Source of the DNA: Thinopyrum elongatum
Lineage: Eukaryota > Streptophyta > Magnoliopsida > Poales > Poaceae
Length of the DNA: 64,000 nucleotides
Direction: 5' to 3'
Assembly: GCA_011799875.1 (NCBI GenBank)
Contig: CM022298.1
Span: 290,008,395-290,072,394, forward strand
How positions within the stretch are numbered: the first letter of the stretch is position 1; every line of letters starts with the position of its first letter. Positions 54,677 to 64,000 of the stretch are shown piece by piece. The notes below the pieces were generated by a model. That model worked only from the letters and a program-made list of their open reading frames with translations, did no database searches and was not told where the DNA came from. The position numbers were made by a program, and so were the translations under genes.

Positions 54677-56419
54677 TCAGTTCTCTAAGATGGCTTGGAT
54701 CCCCTTGATCTTCTCCTTGAGCTTCTCCTCTCCCTTCATGAGCTCAGCAATCTGAAGCTCTAGCTGGCCCTTCTCTTCACTATGTTTTTCCTTTCTCTTA
54801 AGCAGATTAGCAACCTGAAGCTTGAACTCTAGCTTCTCTTGAGTGAGTTTCTCCTTAGACTTTGTGAGCTCTACATTCTTCAACTCCAAATTCATCCTAG
54901 CTTCACTCAGCAATTCCTTCTCTCTCATATTCATTCTTCAACTTCAAGTTCTGGATGACAGTTTCTTGAGCTCTTGTCAAGTTAACCAGAAGTTCATACT
55001 TCTGATTAAGCTTCTGAGTCTCTGTATCTTTCTTTGCCATCCCTGCCTTCATATCAGCCACCAGTTCACTTTTGCATTGCTGCTGATATGTAAAGTTAGA
55101 CTGCAGATAACTGAAATCCAGCACCCTTCCTCCTGGAAATTCATGAGTTCATGCACATCTTGGACTAACTTGTCATAGTTGGCCTCCATCTTGTTCTTCT
55201 CTTTTGTCAGATGGTGAATAGTTAAAGCACTTTCAAGATTATCATTCACCCTAGCACTCTTGCTATCTTCAACCATTGCCCACAGACAATGCATTCTGCA
55301 TTGTTGGGGGCCACTGATGATCAACCCATTCAACAAAACCACAATTATGACCTTCCTGCAAAAAAAGCAAGAAGAGCAAGTGAGTTCATACCCCAAGTAA
55401 ATAGAGAAGAAGAGCAAGAGCACTGCAAACTAACAGTAACCTAGCTACATTGGTAATAAGAAATGCATCAATTAGTTTAAACCATAGTTTACTTTAACCC
55501 CACAAAATAGCAGCATGTGCATCCCAAATTTACAACACCATTCAGCTAAAGATTTTAGCTACATTTTGGTAATCAGCTACATAGTCCATGTGCATCCCAA
55601 AAACAAGAGGATATGCACTGCATAGTCCATGTTCATCATTCATCACTATATTGGTAATCTGCTCCAACTGCAAAAGCATATGCACTACATTTTAACTACC
55701 ATTGAACTAAATTTTTTGCATCACTACAAGAGCATATGCACTACATACTGTGAAGACAACATTGGATGATCCATAAATAAACAAGCCTGTACCAATGCAA
55801 AATAACTCTAAATTCAACTACAAGAGCATATGCAAAACCAGGTTAACTGACATTAAACTACATAAGCTACTGGAGTACCTAGTGTGAATAATCAGCCCTG
55901 ACAAACTGACTGTAATAATCAGCCCCTACATAAGCTACTGGAGTAGGATGTTCATCATTCATACCACTATCAACCAAAAGAACTATGCCCTTGTACTGAT
56001 GTTAAATATTCCACTGTCAAACTAACAAAAATATGACATTATCAACCTAAAATAACTATCAACCTACAATTCATACCGGCCCTGCACATGTTAAAAACCT
56101 CCTGCCTGTGTTTGTTCCTTCAAAGGCAACAAGCCTCTCAGATGCCTTGTCGTGCTTCTCACAGAAGACCATCAGATCCAGCTCAAGCCCCTTGTAATCA
56201 GGATCTTCAAGGCTAAAAGGGACATGCACAAGCTCGTACAAACACAATGCCCAAATGAAAACCCAGCTAAATGACCCAAATAAAAAAAACAACTCTGAAA
56301 CCCTAACCCTAACCCTAGCTCAAGTGAACCCAGTGAACTTACCTGGTTAAGCCCATCGGTGGAGGAGGAGGAGTGCATGTGCTCGACTGGTTGTCGCTGC
56401 TTTCGTCCTCGAAAACCAT
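54677..56419 (-). pseudogene. GRF zinc-finger/coiled-coil gene, three exons, frameshifted
   Basis: Exon 1 (56419-56343) encodes MVFEDESSDNQSS and a proline run; donor GTAAGT. Exon 2 (56212-56077) follows a TTTTAG acceptor in phase and encodes VFCEKHDKASERLVAFEGTN then GRRFLTC, the core of a GRF-type zinc finger; donor GTATGA. Exon 3 starts at 55355 after TTTTTTGCAG and supplies EGHNCGFVEWVDHQWPP with the last cysteine of the finger. Small indels near 55280, 55125 and 54925 then shift the frame. The remainder is a long coiled coil (KNVELTKSKEKLTQEKLEF) ending ELMKGEEKLKEKIKGIQAIL and a stop near 54677. GRF fingers bind nucleic acid in other proteins; the role of this grass type is unknown to me. 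It starts just outside the right arm of CACTA-1. Confidence 0.75.
56301..56316 (-). promoter_or_regulatory. Telomere-like CCCTAA repeats in intron 1 of the GRF pseudogene
   Basis: Plus strand AAACCCTAACCCTAACCCTA is about three telomere-type units. Read on the gene's strand it contains AGGGTTT, the telo-box of many plant promoters and first introns. It lies 25-45 bp inside intron 1. Confidence 0.4.
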
Positions 56420-58315
56420 GGCGGCGGAGGCGCGGTGCTGCGGGCTCGGGAACGTGGGCGACGGCGAGGGAGCAAACAAGCGAGGAGGAAGAAGAAGAAT
56501 GGTGCGGTGTGGGAGGAGGGAGGCCGACCAGACCGGGCTAAGAGCGACCGAGCCAGACTCATCCTCGTCAGCGCGCGGGCACGCGCCGATTGGCCATCGT
56601 GGTACCTGACAGGTGGGCCCGACCGGTCAGTTTGGGCGTCAATACGTATAAACACGACGTTTAGCTTTATTTGCAACGGCCCGCCCCAAAGTTGGTACGG
56701 ACATGCGAAAATTAGCAATCTTGTACCAATCTGCACGTTCTGCCCTAATTGTGGTACTTCCATGCAATTAACTCTTTCTGAGGAGGTTGGTTCTTCTGGT
56801 GAGAGTTGGATGTGCTGCTGCCATCTATACATGAAGTGTGTCATCACAGCAAGCGATCTCCGTCTTGCCAACCGTACCATTTTTTGTGTGTTCTTTGTTT
56901 CTTTGGCTTTGTCGTGGTTGTCTCTCGTCTTCTTCTTCTTTTCTTTTTGCATGGTGCATGATGCGATGATTGATGCTTACCTGCCGCAACATGGCTTGAT
57001 TGTCGTTCTTCTTTTAGACTTTGTGGTGTTGTGTCTCTGTTGGTTTCCTTCCTTCTATTGTCGATAGACACGCCGCTTATTGAATATTTTTTGGAACGAA
57101 TTTCTGTCTATCGTTTTTGTTGCCGTGTTTGTAACAATTGATTGGTCGTCGTTCATTGAAAGATCTCTCTGGAATGGATCTTCTGGTATTCAGATCGGTT
57201 GTTGTTGTTACTCGGTCATCCATGCTCTTTTTGATGGTCGGCTTGTTGTTGCCCTCAGTGGATGGCGAGCGGAAGTGTTCTTGGGGGGCTCCGTCAGGAT
57301 TGGCCGCCGTACCTTTTATTGCAGCCTCCTGGCGAGGGTGCTTGCTGGGTGGTCGTTCGGTCATTGGGCATTTTAATGGTGTTTCTTTTTTCGGTGTTCT
57401 GGCTTAGATTCGCATTGCTAATGAGGCGTTCATCCCTTGAACGCTTCAACAATATCTTAGCAGATTCGTCTGATTTTGCAATATGTTTTGCAAAAGGAGA
57501 AGTGTCATCAAATAATTTTTGAAGGTGGTACAATCTACGGGTTCATTTCTAAAGTTCATGGAATCTATCATGTACTAACCATCTTCTTCAATTTTGTATT
57601 AACCATGGTGGATTTGGTCTGTATGTATAAGCCGCATTTAAACTGCACATATGTACCAACCCTGCTTTGTGAATTATATTACAAAAAAATGTTTACCTTT
57701 ATTTCCATGCCAACCACCAGATGCACTTGCCAAACTTCTCGTTGAAACTTATCGTGCCAAATTGTATATTTTCCCTCTAATTATCTTGTCGGAATCTGTA
57801 CTTAAAAGCTAATAAAGCATGTCGAGTATATATCTGATCAAAATTGTATGCATGTGTTTGATTTACTAGGTGCTCTAAACGAGAAAAGCACAGTCCAAAG
57901 AGTTAATCTTTACCTATATATCTTTCCCTAATAATAAAGCACGGATTGAGTCCGTCGAGTTCACCGTCGTTCGTTCACCGTATAGTCTTATTTTCACTAT
58001 CCGAGATGGTACTATTTTCATGGAATTTTTATCCGTCCTCTAAGAAAATTTAGTCCGAAGGCCGCTACGCGCCCAACAGGCTGGGCCTCAACCTGAAGTT
58101 CCGCACGCCACCTGGGCCACATCGTCAAGATGGAAAAATGATTCCTAATGGCCGGCTCCTGCCACCGTCAGGGCGGAAAAAGAATGAAAACTGATCCAAT
58201 TGTGAATCAAACTCCCAACCTCGGCTTCCATCTATGGGGAAGTAGCCAGCCGCACGGTACTATGATAGCATGAGATTCGATTTCTATTAGTCCCATATCG
58301 CTTCTTTAAATCAAA
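56420..58315. other. Unassigned stretch between GRF pseudogene and Copia element
   Basis: 56420-56640 is GC-rich and probably the promoter side of the GRF gene. 56880-57530 has T-rich plus-strand open frames of 75-98 codons without recognisable domains. 57700-58315 is AT-rich and featureless, with a CGTCGTTCGTTCACCG phrase near 57960. Confidence 0.35.
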
Positions 58316-58700
58316 TCAGCCAAGAGAGACCCGATAAATCCCACTCAAAAAGAAAGAAAAGACCACATAGAGGCAGGGAGGGGCCAATCCAGACGCGGCG
58401 GATGGCGGGATTCGACGGTCGGCGGGGTGCTCGTGCTGCCGGCGACGAACACACCACATAGAGGCAGGCAGGGAGGGGCCGGGGCGGTGATCGAGGTAGA
58501 CTATGTCGGCGGCGGCTGCACATCGGGACTGGCGATCAGGAGGGTGCGGTGGCTTGTGTTGGTGGGGACAGCAGATCCGGAGTGGAGGCCACCTCCGGAC
58601 GCGGCGGATGGCGGGGTTCGTCGATCGGCGGGGTGCTGGACGCTGGTGCTGCTGGCGACGAACACAACACAGAGCAGAGGAACTCACGTACCAGCAGCAC
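58316..58700. repeat. Local GC-rich duplications
   Basis: ACGCGGCGGATGGCGGG, TCGGCGGGGTGCT and GGCGACGAACACA occur together near 58393-58454 and again near 58599-58671; ACCACATAGAGGCAGG occurs near 58363 and 58451. Open frames on both strands are by-products. No gene supported. Confidence 0.5.
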
Positions 58701-58766
58701 AGTCCGCCACCAGCTTCTCTCTTTCCATGCCGCGGACAGCCGCAGACTTTGCGGTTGGGCACGTAC

Positions 58767-59230
58767 TGCTGAAATTTGGAGTGGGCTTTAGGCCCATATA
58801 GCAATTTCTGAAAATCTCTAAGGGCCCATGTGGGTTTATTGGCACTAGGTGGAGGTGGGAAGTTTAGTCCCACCCCGGAAGTGGAAGAGGAGTTGGACCT
58901 CTTTATAAGGGGTGTTCTTTCACATGCTATTGGAGCTTGAGAATAGAAGAGGCCCTCGCGCACTCCTCCTCCGCCGACCGCCGCGCCGCGGGTTGCGGGA
59001 TTTAGCCGAGTCGAGCCCACGTCTCTCCACGCGGCTGCGCCTATATAAGTGTGCGGTGTCTCCTAACCCTAACCACGAACAGATCTCATCTGCTCACGCG
59101 CACACCCACCGTCGTTCCCTTGCTGCTGCTGCCGCCGGTGACTCCATCCCGTCCGCCGCGTACACGGTCGACGGGAGAGCAGGTCTCCGAAACCACGCCC
59201 TTCTGGTTCCTGTACGGGTGAGGGGCGAAT
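58767..59230 (+). repeat. Probable 5' LTR and leader of the Copia element
   Basis: A TATATAA box at 59042-59048 lies in a GC-rich context, and a second TATAAGG-like box near 58902. The right boundary is approximate. Confidence 0.5.
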
Positions 59231-59300
59231 AGGTTTTGGGCAGCGACTACGCGACTGCTCGCTTCCGATCCTCTACGTCTGCATCGCCCTCATCATCATC

Positions 59301-62300
59301 ATGTCCACCGACGCCGAACGTGCCGCCGCCGAGAAAGCTGAAGCCGACAAGAAGGACGCTGCTGCCGCCACCACCGACGCGGCGTCTGCATGGCCTACTG
59401 GAGGGTATAACGCGTTTATCCCGCTCCTGTTTATTCTCGTATTAGCAGTACTAGCAGTATGTGTAGATTTGTCTACTGTTTGCTTAGTACGTGCATGTTT
59501 AGATCAGAGTCAGTACGTCATCAATTTAGTCAATGCCATGCTAGTGATTTATTTATGGATTAAATTAGTCGAAAAATTGCCTATTTACTCAGCAATCCAA
59601 AAACCTAATATGTGTAGGAATTTTTCGGCAAGTGGCTTCGCCGCTGCACTGAAACCGGATAAGTTTACCGGTACATATTTTAAGCGTTGGCAGACTAAGA
59701 CCACTTTATGGCTCACGGCTATGAACGTGTTCTGGGTCACCGGTGTCTCCACGGGAACGATTGCTCCTGAACAGGAGAAGGCGTTCAAGGAGGCCACCGT
59801 TGTGTTTCTCGGAGCAGTTCTTAGCGTGATCGGAGATAAACTGGTCGACGCATATTTACATGTGCATGTCGCCAAGGACTTGTGGGAGGCGCTCGAATCT
59901 AAGTTCGGGGCCGCCGATGCCGGGAGCGAGATGTATATTATAGAGCAGTTCCACGATTACAAGATGGTTGAAAACCGTCCTGTATTGGAGCAGGCTCATG
60001 AGATAATATGCATTGTTAAGGAGCTTGAGCTTCTTAAGTGCGATTTACCGGGCAAGTTTGTCGCGGGCTGCATAATCGCTAAGCTCCCTAATTCCTGGAG
60101 GAACTTTGCCACCACTCTGAAACATCAGAGGCGTGAATTCTCTGTGGAGGATGTCATTGACCATCTGAGTGTTGAGCAGAATTCAAGGGCAAAGGACTCG
60201 CACGGAAAAGGGGTCGAAGGAACTTCTGTTGCCAACATGGTTAACCAGAGGAACCATAACTCCCACAAGCCCAAGGGAAAGAACGGTGTCCAACAGAATA
60301 CCGACTTTAAGAAGAAGGGTAAGAAGACCTTCAAGAAGAACAAGAAGGATGAGGGCTGCTTTACTTGTGGTTCGGTTGAACATTGGGCCAACAAGTGCCC
60401 AAACAAGTTTAAGAAGTCAGGGCAGGACTCCAAGTCTGTCAACATGATTATGGGCAACAATGAGAATGGTGCATCAGGGTACGGTAATTTATTTACTGTC
60501 TTTTCAGTGTTTCAGCCCACCGATTGGTGGGTGGACACAGGTGCAGGTGTTCATGTGTGTGCTGACATTTCATTGTTCTCTTCTTACCAGGTCACAGGCC
60601 ACGGGTCCGTATTGATGGGGAATGGCGCGAGTGCTTCTGTTCATGGTGTTGGCACGGTCGATCTGAAGTTTACTTCGGGAAGGATCGTGCAGCTGAAGAA
60701 CATGCAGCATGTCCCCGCCATCAAGAAGAACCTCGTTAGTGGCTCCCTTCTGTGTAGAGAAGGGTTTAAGTTGGTCTTCGAGTCTAATAAATTAGTTGTT
60801 ACTAAGTATGGACTATTTGTTGGAAAAGGTTATGAGAGCGGAGGGATGTTCCGCCTTTCCCTCGCAGATTTTTGTAATAAAGTCGTGAACCATATTCATT
60901 CGAGTGTTAATGAATCTGAAGTTTGGCATTCACGTCTTTGTCACATTAGTTTCGGTGTTATGACGCGGCTAGCTAAGTTGGATTTAATCCCGAGTTTCAC
61001 TTTAGTCAAAGGTTCTAAGTGCCTTTCATGTGTGCAAGCTAAGCAACCTCGCAAGCCTCACAAGGCCGCGGAGGAGAGACACTTGGCACCGTTAGAACTC
61101 ATACATTCTGATCTTTGTGAGATGAATGGTGTGTTGACTAAAGGTGGAAAGAAATACTTCATGACATTGATAGATGATTCCACTAGATATTGCTATGTGT
61201 ATCTGTTAAATACTAAAGATGAGGCTCTACACTACTTTAAAATCTATAAGGCAGAAGTTGAGAATCAACTTGAAAAGAAAATTAAACGAGTCCGGTCAGA
61301 TCGTGGTGGAGAGTACTTCTCGAGTGAGTTTGATTCTTTTTGTGTGGAACACGGTATTATTCATGAGAGGACGCCTCCCTATTCACCCCAGTCAAATGGG
61401 GTTGCCGAGCGGAAAAACCGTACTCTAACTGATTTGGTTAACGCCATGTTAGATACATCGGGTTTATCCAAGGCATGGTGGGGAGAGGCTATATTGACGG
61501 CATGTCATGTCCTGAATAAAGTTCCGACAAAGGATAATGAGATCACTCCATATGAGAAATGGGCAAAGAGAAGGACAACACTCTCATACTTGCGTACTTG
61601 GGGCTGTTTGGCGAAAGTCAATGTGCCGATCCCAAAAAAGCGTAAGCTTGGACCTAAGACTGTGGACTGCGTTAATATGGGCTACGCTAAGAACAGTGTT
61701 GGATATAGATTTCTAGTAGTGAAATCTGAGGTACCTGACCAGAAGGTCGGTACGATTATGGAGTCTAAGGATGCTACATTCTTCGAGGATATTTTTCCTA
61801 TGAGAGATATGCAAAGCACTTCTAGACAGGAATCTGAGGAGACTCCTGAGCCTGCCATCCCTATGGATTATTATGAACAAACACATGATGAAAATCCTGA
61901 GGAGGATGACGAGGAAACCCTTGGTAGGGGCAAGAGACAAAGGACTGCAAAGACCTTTGGTGATGATTTCTTCGTGTACCTCGTGGATGATACTCCCACT
62001 TCTATTTCAGAAGCGTATGCCTCTCCAGAAGCTGACTACTGGAAGGATGCGGTCCGTAGCGAGATGGATTCCATCATGGCTAACGGGACATGGGAGATCA
62101 CTGACCGCCCCTATGGTTGCAAACCATTGGGTTGTAAGTGGGTGTTCAAGAAGAAGCTTAGGCCCGATGGTACAATTGAAAAGTACAAGGCTAGGCTTGT
62201 GGCCAAGGGCTATGACCAGAAAGAAGAGGAAGATTTCTTCGACACTTATTCACCTGTGGCTAGACTGACCACCATTCGAGTATTACTCTCGTTGGCAGCC

Positions 62301-63536
62301 TCGCATGGTCTTCTCGTCCACCAGATGGATGTTAAGACGGCTTTTCTGAATGGAGAGCTAAACGAGGAAATCTACATGCAACAGCCAGATGGCTTTGTGA
62401 TAGATGGTCAGGAAAGAAAGGTGTGTAGGTTGCTGAAATCTTTATATGGCCTGAAGCAAGCACCTAAGCAATGGCATGATAAGTTTAATACAACTTTGAC
62501 ATCTGTTGGCTTCGTTGTTAATGAAGCTGACAAATGTGTATACTATCGCCATGGTGGGGGCGAAGGAGTTATACTGTGCTTGTATGTTGATGATATACTG
62601 ATATTCGGAACAAACCTCAAAGTCATTGAGGAGGTCAAGTCGTTTCTATCTCAGAACTTTGAAATGAAGGACCTTGGTGTGGCTGATGTTATATTGAACA
62701 TCAAGCTACTGAGAGATAATGAGGGTGGGATTACACTTCTGCAATCCCACTATGTTGAGAAGGTGTTGAGTCGTTTCGGATATTCGGACTGCACACCATC
62801 TCAAACACCATATGATTCTAGCGTGTTGATTCGAAAGTCTCAAGGCATGGCTAAAGATCAATTGAGATACTCTCAAATCATTGGTTCACTGATGTACCTA
62901 GCGAGCGCAACGAGGCCTGACATCGCGTTTGCTGTGAGCAAACTGAGCCGGTTTGTCTCCAAACCGGGTGATGTACATTGGCATGCTGTTGAGAGAGTTA
63001 TGCGCTATTTGAAAGGTACGATGAACTATGGACTTCACTATACCGGATACCCGTCGGTACTTGAAGGGTATAGTGATGCGAATTGGATCTCTGATGCTGA
63101 TGAGATGAAGGCCACAACTGGGTATATGTTTACTCTTGGAGGTGGCGCTGTTTCCTGGAAGTCTTGCAAGCAAACGATCTTAACGAGATCGACAATGGAA
63201 GCAGAATTAACAGCATTAGACACATCTGGTGTTGAAGCAGGATGGCTTCGAGATCTTTTGATGGACTTGCCATTGGTTGATAAACCGGTTCCGGCTATCC
63301 TTATGAACTGTGACAATCAGACTGTCATCACCAAGGTGAAGAGTTCAAAGGACAACATGAAGTCCAACAAACACATAAGAATGAGACTAAAAGCTGTCAG
63401 AAAATTAAGAAACTCCGGAGTGATAGCGTTGGAGTATGTCCATACGGCTAAGAATCTGGCAGATCCCTTTACTAAAGGGCTATCACGTGTTGTGATAGAT
63501 AATGCATCGAGGGAGATGGGTATGAGACCCACATGA
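59301..63536 (+). CDS. Copia Gag-Pol polyprotein, 1411 codons, uninterrupted
   Basis: It starts at the ATG in ATCATCATCATG ([20 protein letters not shown]). Residues 35-105 are hydrophobic and are probably an unspliced intron. Gag proper follows ([20 protein letters not shown], then a UBN2-like region). A zinc knuckle [14 protein letters not shown] is near 353, and the protease DTGA at 412-415. The integrase zinc-binding HHCC starts near 540 and its core has [16 protein letters not shown] and [15 protein letters not shown]. Reverse transcriptase spans about 930-1180 with [12 protein letters not shown] and YVDD near 1095. RNase H has [16 protein letters not shown] and the final DPFTKGL. The protein would form particles, be self-cleaved, copy the RNA and integrate the DNA. 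All catalytic motifs I looked for are present. Confidence 0.9.
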   Translation: MSTDAERAAAEKAEADKKDAAAATTDAASAWPTGGYNAFIPLLFILVLAVLAVCVDLSTVCLVRACLDQSQYVINLVNAMLVIYLWIKLVEKLPIYSAIQKPNMCRNFSASGFAAALKPDKFTGTYFKRWQTKTTLWLTAMNVFWVTGVSTGTIAPEQEKAFKEATVVFLGAVLSVIGDKLVDAYLHVHVAKDLWEALESKFGAADAGSEMYIIEQFHDYKMVENRPVLEQAHEIICIVKELELLKCDLPGKFVAGCIIAKLPNSWRNFATTLKHQRREFSVEDVIDHLSVEQNSRAKDSHGKGVEGTSVANMVNQRNHNSHKPKGKNGVQQNTDFKKKGKKTFKKNKKDEGCFTCGSVEHWANKCPNKFKKSGQDSKSVNMIMGNNENGASGYGNLFTVFSVFQPTDWWVDTGAGVHVCADISLFSSYQVTGHGSVLMGNGASASVHGVGTVDLKFTSGRIVQLKNMQHVPAIKKNLVSGSLLCREGFKLVFESNKLVVTKYGLFVGKGYESGGMFRLSLADFCNKVVNHIHSSVNESEVWHSRLCHISFGVMTRLAKLDLIPSFTLVKGSKCLSCVQAKQPRKPHKAAEERHLAPLELIHSDLCEMNGVLTKGGKKYFMTLIDDSTRYCYVYLLNTKDEALHYFKIYKAEVENQLEKKIKRVRSDRGGEYFSSEFDSFCVEHGIIHERTPPYSPQSNGVAERKNRTLTDLVNAMLDTSGLSKAWWGEAILTACHVLNKVPTKDNEITPYEKWAKRRTTLSYLRTWGCLAKVNVPIPKKRKLGPKTVDCVNMGYAKNSVGYRFLVVKSEVPDQKVGTIMESKDATFFEDIFPMRDMQSTSRQESEETPEPAIPMDYYEQTHDENPEEDDEETLGRGKRQRTAKTFGDDFFVYLVDDTPTSISEAYASPEADYWKDAVRSEMDSIMANGTWEITDRPYGCKPLGCKWVFKKKLRPDGTIEKYKARLVAKGYDQKEEEDFFDTYSPVARLTTIRVLLSLAASHGLLVHQMDVKTAFLNGELNEEIYMQQPDGFVIDGQERKVCRLLKSLYGLKQAPKQWHDKFNTTLTSVGFVVNEADKCVYYRHGGGEGVILCLYVDDILIFGTNLKVIEEVKSFLSQNFEMKDLGVADVILNIKLLRDNEGGITLLQSHYVEKVLSRFGYSDCTPSQTPYDSSVLIRKSQGMAKDQLRYSQIIGSLMYLASATRPDIAFAVSKLSRFVSKPGDVHWHAVERVMRYLKGTMNYGLHYTGYPSVLEGYSDANWISDADEMKATTGYMFTLGGGAVSWKSCKQTILTRSTMEAELTALDTSGVEAGWLRDLLMDLPLVDKPVPAILMNCDNQTVITKVKSSKDNMKSNKHIRMRLKAVRKLRNSGVIALEYVHTAKNLADPFTKGLSRVVIDNASREMGMRPT
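59405..59617 (+). other. Candidate in-frame intron (exitron-like) in Copia gag
   Basis: Donor G|GTATAACG at 59405 and acceptor ATGTGTAG at 59616-59617 bracket 213 nt, T-rich unlike its neighbours, with CTAAT near the 3' end as a possible branch site. It is 71 codons long and has no stop. Spliced, the alanine-rich start joins directly to [16 protein letters not shown] Gag, as in related elements. Retained, it adds a membrane-like [17 protein letters not shown]. Confidence 0.6.
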
Positions 63537-64000
63537 GTTGCCATGGTGGTAACCCAACCTATGTGATCAGAGATCCCGTGAAGTAGGACCTGGGAAAACA
63601 AGCCAGTGGTGAACTGAGGAGAGTAACTATATTAACCCACTCCGTTGGAGATGCAATACTCTCAATACTGTATGGTAGGGTGACTATTGTCTTAATGTGT
63701 TCCAAAGCTTATGCAAGCAAGATGCTATCCTACAGAGCGATCTTTGGAGGAACACACCTATATGAGCCCGACTGCTGGTCACAGTCTATGAGATTGGGGT
63801 AATCTCGAGTAAGCTCATGAACAGGCCAGGAGTGTGACTTATATGCTCCACCCGAGGGGTCAGCCTTCGGCAGCCTAGTACTAGTAAGACATGTGGTGAA
63901 ACTTCTTCACGCCAAACTGACAATTCAAGGCTTAGTCCATTGTTCAGTTGTGAAGGAGTGTAGCTGCTTGCTCTAGGTGAAGTTCAACCTTAACAGGTCT
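63537..64000 (+). other. Non-coding 3' region of the Copia element
   Basis: Follows the stop codon TGA. No frame or repeat of note; the polypurine tract and 3' LTR should lie beyond 64000. Confidence 0.6.

Larger units (their letters stand above)
58767..64000 (+). mobile_element. Copia (Ty1-type) retrotransposon, 3' LTR beyond the window
   Basis: A 5' LTR-like promoter region precedes one continuous gag-protease-integrase-RT-RNase H frame in Copia order. The post-coding region runs to the window end without an LTR. The LTR probably starts TGCTGAAATTTGGAGTGGGC at 58767; its end could not be fixed because no clear initiator-Met primer site (TGGTATCAGAG) is seen. The undamaged frame makes this the youngest-looking element here. 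Confidence 0.85.

Noticed and set aside
56880..57530. Plus-strand ORFs of 75-98 codons
   Set aside because: T-rich, overlapping in three frames, no start context or domain support.
58316..59020. 234-codon minus-strand frame
   Set aside because: Spans duplicated GC-rich sequence and the Copia LTR start; no domain and broken by element boundaries.
59336..59520. Gag as a genuine transmembrane protein
   Set aside because: The hydrophobic segment coincides exactly with an intron-like segment, so I treat the membrane reading as an unspliced form, not the main product.

Overview
This window is nuclear DNA from a large-genome grass, almost certainly a Triticeae species (wheat, goatgrass, barley or rye group). 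It is nested transposable elements from end to end. The evidence is the set of LTR families (Sabrina/WHAM-type LTRs, RIRE2/Tat-like Gypsy elements carrying antisense genes, an Athila-like gag-protease element, Copia with a gag intron), CACTA transposons with long subterminal repeat arrays, tRNA-Asp-type primer sites, and spliced plant-type gene structures. I see no gene that looks like an ordinary single-copy host gene, no rRNA or tRNA gene, and no CRISPR. Family names are from memory and are not database results.

Layout. 1-2225: 3' part of a Fatima-like Gypsy element with an antisense Transposase_28-type gene. 2226-14832: a decayed Gypsy element (A) with gag-protease-RT, RNase H and integrase on the plus strand and an antisense AT-hook plus B3-domain gene near its 3' LTR; a 3981-bp solo LTR with a perfect 5-bp target duplication (TCCGC) sits inside it. 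14833-18624: an Athila-like element (C) with gag and protease only. 18625-54576: two 1-kb inverted arms starting CACTGGTACAG appear to delimit a large CACTA element (CACTA-1). Inside it lies a second CACTA element (CACTA-2, 20793-49898), which holds a complete Sabrina-type element (26032-33121, target duplication ACCAC), a small DNA element split by a Gypsy element (B, 33511-40361) whose only visible gene is antisense, and a truncated 2.8-kb LTR (about 42345-45150). A solo Sabrina-type LTR lies at 50513-52096. Next to the right arm of CACTA-1 is an AP2/ERF-domain gene whose last 38 codons are encoded by the inverted arm itself. 54677-56419: a three-exon GRF zinc-finger/coiled-coil pseudogene. 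58767-64000: the 5' LTR and full polyprotein of a Copia element with an uninterrupted 1411-codon frame; its 3' LTR lies beyond the window.

How it fits together. Insertion order can be partly read: the Fatima-like element broke the 5' LTR of A, A broke the 5' LTR of C, and B broke a small DNA element inside CACTA-2. Most reading frames are broken by frameshifts and stops; the Copia polyprotein and the AP2/ERF frame are the best preserved. The most interesting theme is capture of regulatory-protein domains by mobile elements (B3 with AT-hook, AP2/ERF) and genes carried antisense to their retrotransposon. I found nothing that I would call a new biological system with confidence.
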